Assembly (NCBI RefSeq): GCF_042683685.1 | Contig: NZ_JBHUOP010000001.1 | Coordinates: forward strand, 744,001 to 808,000 | Direction of reading: 5' to 3' | Length of the DNA: 64,000 nucleotides | From: Timonella corticicola | GTDB lineage: Bacteria; Actinomycetota; Actinomycetes; Actinomycetales; Cellulomonadaceae | In this document: positions 58,031 through 64,000 of the stretch, in pieces | Layout of the letters: every line of letters starts with the position of its first letter | How positions within the stretch are numbered: position 1 is the stretch's first letter | Position numbers and translations under genes: made by a program | The notes under the pieces: generated by a model | What the model was told of the DNA's origin: nothing | Database searches by the model: none | Seen by the model: only the letters and a program-made list of their open reading frames with translations

Positions 58031-60708
58031 GCTCCGGCAACCTCACGAACAGCACTCACGATTCCTTCAAGTGCCTGCGGCAATGCTGCAGCATTCTGAC
58101 CGCCACCCTGGGCCATGTCATCCTTACCGCCGCCGCCACCGCCGAGAATACCCGAGGCGGTCTTGGCCAAGGCGCCAGCCTTCACGCCAAGGTCACGCGC
58201 AGCCTGGTTGGTCACAATGACAACCTGCGGACGTTCCTTGAGCGTTCCAGCAACAGCAACCACCGAAGCGTCGCCCTCACCCAAACGGTTACGCAGATCC
58301 GTTGCAAGCGTACGAAGCGCGTTAGGGTCAGCAACCTCACCCAAATCATGCGCAATCACGCGAGCCGAACCGACACGGAGGGCATCGTCGGCAAGCTTGC
58401 CAGCAGACGCCATAATCTGCGCCTGACGCAGACTAGCCAACTCCTTCTCCGACTCCTTGAGCTTGGCCACAAGCGAACCAACACGATCCGGCAGTTCCTC
58501 CGAACGCACGTTCAACAAACCTGAAAGCTGCGAGACCAGCGCGCGTTCCTTCGCGTTGTAGCCGTATGCGCCAGCACCCACAAGAGCGTCAACGCGGCGG
58601 ACGCCGGAACCGATCGACGATTCACCAAGAATCGTCACAATACCGATGTCACCGGTCTGCTTCACGTGCGTACCCGCGCACAACTCGCGCGACCAGTCAT
58701 CACCGATCGAAACCACGCGAACCCGCTCGCCATACTTCTCACCGAACAGAGCCATCGCACCCATGGCGCGAGCCTCATCGAGAGACGTAGTGACGTCCGT
58801 GACTTCGAAGTTCTCACGCAACTGGTCGTTCACGCGGCCCTCAATCTCGGACAGTGCCGAGGTCGGAACAGCCTGGTTCTGACGGAAGTCGAACCGGATA
58901 CGGTTTGGCGAGTTCTCCGAACCAGCCTGAGTCGAATCGTCGCCCAAAGTCTCCTGAAGGGCCTTGTGAATCATGTGGGTTGCCGAGTGAGCCTGCGAAA
59001 TCTGACGACGACGAACAGCATCGATCTCCGCAACCACCGACTCGCCAACACTCAAAGTGCCCTCGATGAGACGGCCACGATGCACCGACAAACCCTTGAC
59101 CGGCGATTGCACGTCGTCAACCTCAAACGTTGCACCACCATCGGAGAACACGGTTCCGTGGTCAGCGAGCTGGCCACCCTTCTCCGCATAGAACGGCGTG
59201 CGGTCCAAGATCAGTTCCACATCGGCTGGAGCCGTCACCTGGGTTGCGGAACGCCCATCAACGAGCATTGCCTCAACCTTGGCTGGAGCCTTCGCGTCCG
59301 TGTAACCCAGGAACTCAACCGGAGCACTGAGCGCGGACACAACATCCTGGTACACCGAAATATCGCCGTGGCCCTGCTTCTTGGCCAGAGCATCAGCCCG
59401 TGCGCGATCCCGCTGCTCCTGCATGAGGGAACGGAACGCCTTCTCGTCAACAGCCACGCCCTGCTCAGCTGCAACCTCAAGGGTCAGGTCGATCGGGAAC
59501 CCATAGGTGTCGTGGAGCTGGAATGCCTGCTCGCCAGTCAGTTTCGGAGCCGTCGAGGACTTAGCTTCGGTGACAGCAGAATCCAAGATCGCAAGACCAG
59601 CGTTGAGGGTGCGACGGAAGGTCTCTTCCTCAGCCTTCGCAACCTGGAGAATGTTTGCCCAGTTCTCCTCCAGGTAAGAGTAGGACTCAGACATGACGTT
59701 CTTGGAGGTTTCGATCAGGGCCGGGAACACAGGCTCAGTCACACCAAGCAGCCGCATCGCACGAATCACGCGACGCATCAGACGGCGCAACACGTAGCCG
59801 CGTCCCTCGTTCGATGGGCGCACTCCGTCACCGATCAGCATGAGCGAGGAACGCACGTGGTCAGCCACGACACGGAAACGCACGTCATCGTCGCCATTGG
59901 AGCCATACGTCTTACCGGACAACTTCTCAGCAGTCTCGATGACCGGATACACCTGATCGATCTCGTACATGTTTTCCACGCCCTGCTTGAGCAATGCAAC
60001 ACGCTCCAGGCCAAGACCAGTGTCGATGTTGTGCTGCTTGAGCGGGCCGACAATATCGAACTTGTCCTTGGCAGTCACGTTCGTGAGCTGATACTGCATG
60101 AACACGAGGTTCCAGATCTCGAGGTAGCGGTCCTCGTCTGCGACAGGTCCACCCTCCTTGCCATATTCTGGGCCACGATCAATGTAGATCTCGGAGCACG
60201 GACCGCCGGGACCTGGCTGGCCGGTGTGCCAGTAGTTGTCCTTCTTGTCACGACGCTGGATGCGCTCAGTGGGTAGACCCGCGATGCTCTCCCACAACTG
60301 CTGAGCCTCATCGTCGTCTTCATAGACCGTGACCCACACCTTTTCCGGGTCGAAGCCAAGTTTTCCGTCTTCCTCAGAACCGGTGATGAAGTCCCAGGCG
60401 TATGTGATTGCCTGTTCCTTGAAGTAGTCACCAAACGAGAAATTACCGTTCATCTGGAAGAACGTACCGTGACGGGTGGTCTTGCCAACCTCTTCAATGT
60501 CACCGGTGCGAATACACTTCTGAACCGAGGTAGCACGTGGCCATGGCGGAGTCTGCTCACCGAGCATGTACGGAATGAATGGAACCATGCCCGCGACAGT
60601 GAACAACAGTGAAGGGTCCGGCGAGATCAGGGACGCCGAAGGAACAACAGCGTGTCCACGCTCTTCAAAGTAATTGAGCCAACGTTGGCGAATTTCAGCG
60701 GTACGCAT
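58027..60708 (-). CDS. alaS: Alanyl-tRNA synthetase
   Basis: Charges tRNA-Ala and edits mischarged serine. The class II catalytic core starts at residue 1 (AEIRQRWLNYFEERGHAVVPSASL, with PWPRATSVQKCIRTGD); the editing domain has zinc ligands in SHSATHMIHKAL and ELCAGTHVKQTGDIG; the C-terminal domain ends in a GGGGGGKDDMAQGGG segment. Length (893 residues) is normal. Starts the unit alaS-ruvX. Confidence 0.97.
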   Translation of the reverse strand: MRTAEIRQRWLNYFEERGHAVVPSASLISPDPSLLFTVAGMVPFIPYMLGEQTPPWPRATSVQKCIRTGDIEEVGKTTRHGTFFQMNGNFSFGDYFKEQAITYAWDFITGSEEDGKLGFDPEKVWVTVYEDDDEAQQLWESIAGLPTERIQRRDKKDNYWHTGQPGPGGPCSEIYIDRGPEYGKEGGPVADEDRYLEIWNLVFMQYQLTNVTAKDKFDIVGPLKQHNIDTGLGLERVALLKQGVENMYEIDQVYPVIETAEKLSGKTYGSNGDDDVRFRVVADHVRSSLMLIGDGVRPSNEGRGYVLRRLMRRVIRAMRLLGVTEPVFPALIETSKNVMSESYSYLEENWANILQVAKAEEETFRRTLNAGLAILDSAVTEAKSSTAPKLTGEQAFQLHDTYGFPIDLTLEVAAEQGVAVDEKAFRSLMQEQRDRARADALAKKQGHGDISVYQDVVSALSAPVEFLGYTDAKAPAKVEAMLVDGRSATQVTAPADVELILDRTPFYAEKGGQLADHGTVFSDGGATFEVDDVQSPVKGLSVHRGRLIEGTLSVGESVVAEIDAVRRRQISQAHSATHMIHKALQETLGDDSTQAGSENSPNRIRFDFRQNQAVPTSALSEIEGRVNDQLRENFEVTDVTTSLDEARAMGAMALFGEKYGERVRVVSIGDDWSRELCAGTHVKQTGDIGIVTILGESSIGSGVRRVDALVGAGAYGYNAKERALVSQLSGLLNVRSEELPDRVGSLVAKLKESEKELASLRQAQIMASAGKLADDALRVGSARVIAHDLGEVADPNALRTLATDLRNRLGEGDASVVAVAGTLKERPQVVIVTNQAARDLGVKAGALAKTASGILGGGGGGKDDMAQGGGQNAAALPQALEGIVSAVREVAGA

Positions 60709-60800
60709 GTGTTCCTCTGCAAGTGTTCACTGGTGTTTAAGGAGTGCTGACAAGGTATCCAAAAGTACATTGAGCACCAGACAATTCTACGGCGTGGGCG

Positions 60801-60852
60801 CAAATAAAACGGCTGACTGGTCACGTCACCTTGATCACGTCCAGTCAGCCGT
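60801..60852 (-). terminator. Terminator after the DUF6167-type gene
   Basis: ACGGCTGACTGG (60809-60820) pairs with CCAGTCAGCCGT (60841-60852); TTTTATTTG follows on the minus strand. Confidence 0.85.
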
Positions 60853-60861
60853 AACGGTTGC

Positions 60862-61233
60862 TCAGAAAGAGTAGCCGAGTTCCTGCTCTTCCGGGTCTAT
60901 GTCCGGGAAGTCAGCAGCCGTTGGCGGCGGACCAGCCGGTGCGCCCTTCGTGCGAGCAGCAGCCGCACGGCGCTCCCTCAAGTCTTCAACGCTCCCCTGC
61001 GTCTCAGATGAAAGTGCACTCATCAAATCCTGCTCGCGCTCGGCAAAAGCGGATTTGAAGTCAGCCAGGAATCCTGTAGCCGCCTCAGTCGCACGCTGTG
61101 AGAAGTCTGCTGCCTGCGCCGTTGCCCGCTCCGCAACTGCCTCTGGCGTATATTGCAGCACGATCTTGCGCCCCTTGACCATGACGAACACGGTCAGCGC
61201 GACACCGGTTCCGATCCAAAACAGTCGACGCAT
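60862..61233 (-). CDS. Small membrane-anchored protein (DUF6167-like)
   Basis: One N-terminal transmembrane segment (RLFWIGTGVALTVFVMV), then an amphipathic, alanine-rich helix with repeated AERATAQAADFSQRATEAAT and a proline-rich, acidic tail. It matches the small protein regularly found between DUF948 and alaS in actinobacteria; function unknown. ATG at 61233 overlaps the upstream stop (TGATG). Confidence 0.8.
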   Translation of the reverse strand: MRRLFWIGTGVALTVFVMVKGRKIVLQYTPEAVAERATAQAADFSQRATEAATGFLADFKSAFAEREQDLMSALSSETQGSVEDLRERRAAAARTKGAPAGPPPTAADFPDIDPEEQELGYSF

Positions 61234-61598
61234 CACTTACCGCCCTTAACCTTGGAGAATGCGTTACCGAATGCTTTGCGCACCCCGTAACTAAAGGCTG
61301 CGACCTTGACGAGCGGGCCGCCAAACGTCGCCGAGTAGATACCAATGAGTGCCGAGATGTTCTGCGTGATCTCCGCTGCCGAGGTCGTGACAGTGTCAAC
61401 CTTGGTCAACTGCACATTCGCCGAGGTGAGGGTCGTCGAGGTTTCATCCAAGATTGGGACGGTGTGCTCGGTGATCTCCTCAAGGGTCTGCGTTGCTGCA
61501 TCAAACACCTTCCCCAACTTGATCAGCGGGACAGCAAGCAGCCCCACCAGTGCGACGAACGCGATTGCAGCGATCAAGCCTGCGATATCACCGATCAC
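61233..61598 (-). CDS. DUF948-domain membrane protein
   Basis: The N-terminal hydrophobic segment DIAGLIAAIAFVALVGLLAVPL is followed by a coiled-coil region (LDETSTTLTSANVQLTKVDTVTTSAAEI), characteristic of DUF948. Function unknown; related proteins are thought to be chemotaxis-receptor-like or envelope proteins. The open frame reaches 61838; GTG at 61598, behind GAGGGAG, gives 121 residues and the family start VIGDIAGL. Confidence 0.83.
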   Translation of the reverse strand: MIGDIAGLIAAIAFVALVGLLAVPLIKLGKVFDAATQTLEEITEHTVPILDETSTTLTSANVQLTKVDTVTTSAAEITQNISALIGIYSATFGGPLVKVAAFSYGVRKAFGNAFSKVKGGK

Positions 61599-61844
61599 AG
61601 TTACTCCCTCAAACATTGGGTTAGGTTGGGCGATGTGGACCACACATGGTCCGTGATCAACCTTACCCGCCGCTGCACCCGTCATGCACAAGACACCACA
61701 CTCCACGCACAAATGTGCACTTCCCAACCCGCCTAATAGAGCAGACACGCCACAACACTCACAGGACTCAGGGACGTACTCCGAACCTAACGTGAGTGGC
61801 CGCTGGAACCAGCCAACTCGTCGCCAATCCCCTTTCAAACCGAT

Positions 61845-61903
61845 GGGCTGAAATTAGTCCACATGCACACACAAAAACTACGCACCCGGAATAAAAACAG
61901 CCC
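61845..61903. repeat. Dispersed palindromic repeat family I, copy D
   Basis: GGGCTGAAATTAGTCC and the right side CGCACCCGGA...AAAAACAGCCC match copies A and B, but the arms have drifted and the stem is imperfect. Upstream, TCGTCGCCAAT is shared with copy A. Confidence 0.7.
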
Positions 61904-61986
61904 ACCAGCCCCAGCAGGTGTTGACTGGGTACGGACGTGCTGACAGTAGAAGGTGAGAAAGTAACAGCTTGAGTACCGACTGGACA

Positions 61987-62024
61987 CAACAAAAGAGGCG
62001 CCCCGCCAAAGCGGGACGCCTCTT
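61987..62024 (-). terminator. Terminator after rpsD
   Basis: AAGAGGCG...CCCGC (61993-62006) pairs with GCGGG...CGCCTCTT (62011-62024) around CAAA; the minus strand continues TTTTGTTGTG. Confidence 0.9.
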
Positions 62025-62090
62025 CCACCGATCAGATGGCCCGACCGCACCCGCAAGAGGAGCGGAACCGGCCGACCGAAGACCTAATGA

Positions 62091-62717
62091 TCAGCGAGCG
62101 TAGTACTCAACGACCAGGTTGACTTCGCACTGAACTGGGACCTCGGCACGAACTGGCTTACGAACCAGAACGGCCGAGAGCTTCTCGAGCTGAACGTCGA
62201 GGTAACCAGGAACAGCTGGAAGAACGTCGCGGTGAGCACCTGCTGCTGCAACCTGGTAAGGGGTTGCTGCCTGCATCTTTGGCTTGACCTGGATGGTCTG
62301 GCCTGGCTTTACCTTGAACGATGGGCGGTCAACGAGCTTGCCGTCAACGAGGATGTGGCGGTGAACCACAGCCTGGCGAGCCTGAAGGATGGTGCGAGCA
62401 AAGCCAGCACGCAGGACGAGTGCGTCGAGACGAGTCTCGAGCAACTCAACCATGGTCTCACCGGTCAGACCGTCGAGCTTGCGAGCCTGGTCGTAGGTTG
62501 CACGCAGCTGCTTCTCACGAAGTGCGTACTGTGCGCGAAGACGCTGCTTCTCGCGCAGACGAACCGCGTAGTCAGACTCGGTGCGGCGGCGGCTACGGCC
62601 GTGCTCACCTGGAGCGTATGGACGCTTCTCGAAGTGCTTTACAGCCTTTGGGGTGAGTGCAATGCCCAATGCGCGGCTCAGGCGAACCTGGCGGCGCGAA
62701 CGGGTTACAGAAGACAT
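62091..62717 (-). CDS. rpsD: 30S ribosomal protein S4
   Basis: Primary 16S rRNA binder of the small subunit body. It shows RQVRLSRALGIALTPKAVKHFEKRPYAPGEHG, the S4 domain LETRLDALVLRAGFARTILQARQAVVHRHILVDG and the C-terminal VVEYYAR. It lacks the N-terminal zinc cysteines (C-minus type). ATG at 62717 (208 residues) is chosen over GTG/ATG-containing upstream frame at 62753. Here it stands alone, outside the alpha operon, as usual for actinobacteria with this gene order. Confidence 0.96.
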   Translation of the reverse strand: MSSVTRSRRQVRLSRALGIALTPKAVKHFEKRPYAPGEHGRSRRRTESDYAVRLREKQRLRAQYALREKQLRATYDQARKLDGLTGETMVELLETRLDALVLRAGFARTILQARQAVVHRHILVDGKLVDRPSFKVKPGQTIQVKPKMQAATPYQVAAAGAHRDVLPAVPGYLDVQLEKLSAVLVRKPVRAEVPVQCEVNLVVEYYAR

Positions 62718-63054
62718 GAGTTTTCCGTTCCTGTCGTTGTGTGTTGACGTCACATCCGCTCACTTGTGTGTGCGGATGTGGGACCAGCCGAAGAAGTGCC
62801 GTGCCGTAACCAGCGCGGTTTCGCGGGCCGAGGTCCCAGGTGGCTGCCGGAAGGCAACCTCACAACAATATCAGTCTGCGGGCGACCGTGTCCCGAGGGT
62901 CGCCTAAAAAACAGGGACCAGCATGTGTGATGTTCACCGCGATTGCCTGATGCCCGTGTCAGACTTATCCCAAACTTCTTCACCGGTACTCACGCAGTCC
63001 GCGCACAAGCGTGCTCGCACAGGCCCAGTATGCACGCACCGAAAGGCACACCTT
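62718..63054. other. Divergent promoter region of rpsD and the PfkB kinase, with two leader hairpins
   Basis: In the rpsD 5' leader (minus strand) two hairpins can form: GGCGACC/GGTCGCC (62881-62904) and GGTTGCC/GGCAGCC (62841-62858). They could serve S4 autoregulation, but this is inferred only from position. No gene is supported. Confidence 0.5.
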
Positions 63055-63918
63055 ATGTCTAGTCTCAACGTATTCGTGGCGGGACCAAGTTCGTGGAACA
63101 CACTGATCTATCTGGCTGAGTTGCCGGAACCGACGCCACACACCGTGTTTGCCGACAACGCCTATGAGACGTTCGGTGGCACGTCCCTCGGGAAGAGCTT
63201 GAACCTGCGCGATCTTGGCTGTGCGGTCACGCTTAGCACGCAGTTTGGCAGCGATTCGGCCGGCCTGCGCATATCCCGCGTGCTTGAGGCCGAAAGCATC
63301 ACGGTCATCAATCCGCAAGGGTCATCTACCGAGCGTCACGCCAACCTCATGACCCGGCATGGTGAGCGCCTGTCTATTTACATGAACGCACCCTCTGCGG
63401 GAGATGGCTCGCGCGATTTGGAAATCATGCGGGCGATGGAGGAGTCCGATGTGTTGGTCATGGATCTGTCGTCCGAGTCTGCTCGGCTGCTTCCACTCGC
63501 CATCAGTACAGGTAAGCCCATCTGGACGGATATTCACGACTACGATGGAACATCGCAGTTCCATCAGCCCTTCATAGACGCCGCGCCGGTGATCTTCATG
63601 AACGCCGATGGCCTGCCGGACCCGATCCCATTCATGCACTCCATGATCGGGCGAGGCAAGGAACTGGTTGTCTGCACACTCGGCTCAGACGGTGCAGTGG
63701 CTGCAACCCGCGAGGGCGTGGTTGAGGTTCCCGCCGCACCCGTGTCGGTGATTGACACCAACGGTGCTGGAGACGCATTCATGTCCGGAGCGCTCACCCG
63801 GATTCTGGCTGGCGCGAACATCCGTGAGGCTCTTGAGTTCGCGGCGCTGCACACTCACGGCGCGCTGACATCCCGGCATCTGCACCCTTCCGCCGAGGCT
63901 TTTACAGCGGAAGCATAG
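63055..63918 (+). CDS. PfkB-family carbohydrate kinase
   Basis: A ribokinase-fold kinase (287 residues). The N-terminal substrate motif region is FGGTSLGKSLNLRDLG, and the C-terminal ATP/anion-hole signature is VIDTNGAGDAFMSGAL with the catalytic aspartate. The substrate (sugar or nucleoside) cannot be fixed. ATG at 63055 follows AAAGG; the frame is open further upstream to 62923 but without family support. It ends 5 bases before the convergent rarA-like gene. Confidence 0.88.
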   Translation: MSSLNVFVAGPSSWNTLIYLAELPEPTPHTVFADNAYETFGGTSLGKSLNLRDLGCAVTLSTQFGSDSAGLRISRVLEAESITVINPQGSSTERHANLMTRHGERLSIYMNAPSAGDGSRDLEIMRAMEESDVLVMDLSSESARLLPLAISTGKPIWTDIHDYDGTSQFHQPFIDAAPVIFMNADGLPDPIPFMHSMIGRGKELVVCTLGSDGAVAATREGVVEVPAAPVSVIDTNGAGDAFMSGALTRILAGANIREALEFAALHTHGALTSRHLHPSAEAFTAEA

Positions 63919-63923
63919 CGACG

Positions 63924-64000
63924 CTACTTCTTCTGGTTACGGCCCGCCTCATTGCGGTAGGCATGCAGGATCGGGTCGATCCCTTCGAGCCGTTGCGTGA
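63924..64000 (-). CDS. C-terminal end of a probable replication-associated recombination protein RarA
   Basis: Only the last 25 codons are visible, ending TQRLEGIDPILHAYRNEAG and NQKK before TAG at 63926-63924. The pattern I-x-x-RL-x-x-I-x-x-IL fits the RarA/MgsA C-terminus, and rarA is the usual gene upstream of rpsD in actinobacteria. Identification rests mainly on context. Confidence 0.45.
   Translation of the reverse strand, partial: TQRLEGIDPILHAYRNEAGRNQKK

Larger units (their letters stand above)
61599..62090. other. Gene-free region between rpsD and DUF948
   Basis: This 492-base stretch contains the rpsD terminator, a family I repeat (61845-61903) and the promoter area of the DUF948 unit. 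The frame extension of DUF948 through 61617-61838 has many cysteines and no resemblance to the family, so I regard it as noncoding. Confidence 0.7.

Noticed and set aside
58666..60276. 536-codon open frame on the plus strand opposite alaS
   Set aside because: It lies entirely antisense to a clear alaS and has no recognisable domain or ribosome site; long antisense frames are expected in GC-rich genes.
61599..61838. Extended, cysteine-rich N-terminus of the DUF948 protein
   Set aside because: It lacks family resemblance and overlaps a repeat-containing intergenic region; GTG 61598 has a good ribosome site.
1..64000. tRNA, rRNA, CRISPR, riboswitch or transposase genes
   Set aside because: Scanning intergenic regions revealed no cloverleaf, regular spaced repeats, SAM or T-box-like leader, or transposase motifs; short or degenerate cases could be missed by eye.

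Overview
The window comes from an actinobacterium of moderately high GC. It carries the actinobacterial integration host factor mIHF, a PriA without helicase motifs, a type-2 orotidylate decarboxylase, the order rarA-rpsD-DUF948-DUF6167-alaS-ruvX-mltG-aroE, an LAxTG surface protein and a monoderm type IV pilus locus. The style fits an Actinomycetaceae-like host; the genus cannot be fixed from the sequence. Almost everything lies on the minus strand.

Layout by position: (1) 1-10.9 kb: an SNF2-type helicase cut by the left edge, priA, a lone ADP-ribosylglycohydrolase on the plus strand, then metK-coaBC-rpoZ-gmk-mihF. (2) 11.2-20.2 kb: a tightly coupled pyrimidine operon, pyrR-pyrB-pyrC-(small membrane protein)-carA-carB-pyrF, with a probable PyrR-binding RNA site beside the pyrR ribosome binding site. 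(3) 20.4-23.7 kb: an acyl-CoA ligase with a palindromic operator, a 400-base run of inverted repeats, then efp-nusB. (4) 23.9-27.4 kb: an accessory stretch between efp and aroQ, with a HAD phosphatase-like gene, a ParDE module bracketed by 84-bp direct repeats, a small membrane protein, a Phd-RelE module and a SatD-family gene with two operator palindromes. (5) 27.5-31.0 kb: aroC-aroK-aroB-aroQ. (6) 31.2-41.7 kb: a second accessory stretch with HipBA, a thioester/VaFE surface protein, an XRE-nucleotidyltransferase toxin-antitoxin pair and a 1,319-residue secreted fibronectin type III protein. (7) 41.8-54.7 kb: a full type IV pilus operon (pilB, pilT, pilC, two tandem pilins, three minor components, pilD, pilM, pilN, pilO). 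(8) 54.9-64 kb: mltG-aroE (aroE with an internal duplication), alaS-ruvX, two small membrane proteins, rpsD, a PfkB kinase and the tail of a probable rarA.

How parts work together: pyrR to pyrF encode five of the enzymes of UMP synthesis (pyrD and pyrE are not here). aroB, aroQ, aroE, aroK and aroC cover most of the shikimate pathway. The pilus operon supplies the assembly ATPase, retraction ATPase, platform, pilins, peptidase and alignment proteins; no secretin is present, as expected for a monoderm cell. Four toxin-antitoxin-like modules lie within 12.4 kb in the accessory stretches.

The least ordinary features are: the SatD-like regulator and its membrane partner, split by a toxin-antitoxin module; two dispersed families of long intergenic palindromes; a ParDE module bounded by near-identical 84-bp repeats; the duplicated nucleotide-binding loop in aroE; a 340-residue low-complexity extension on PilT; a pilus component with a probable beta-solenoid; and gmk, whose expected start codon is ATC. 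I found no tRNA, rRNA, CRISPR array, transposase or prophage gene.
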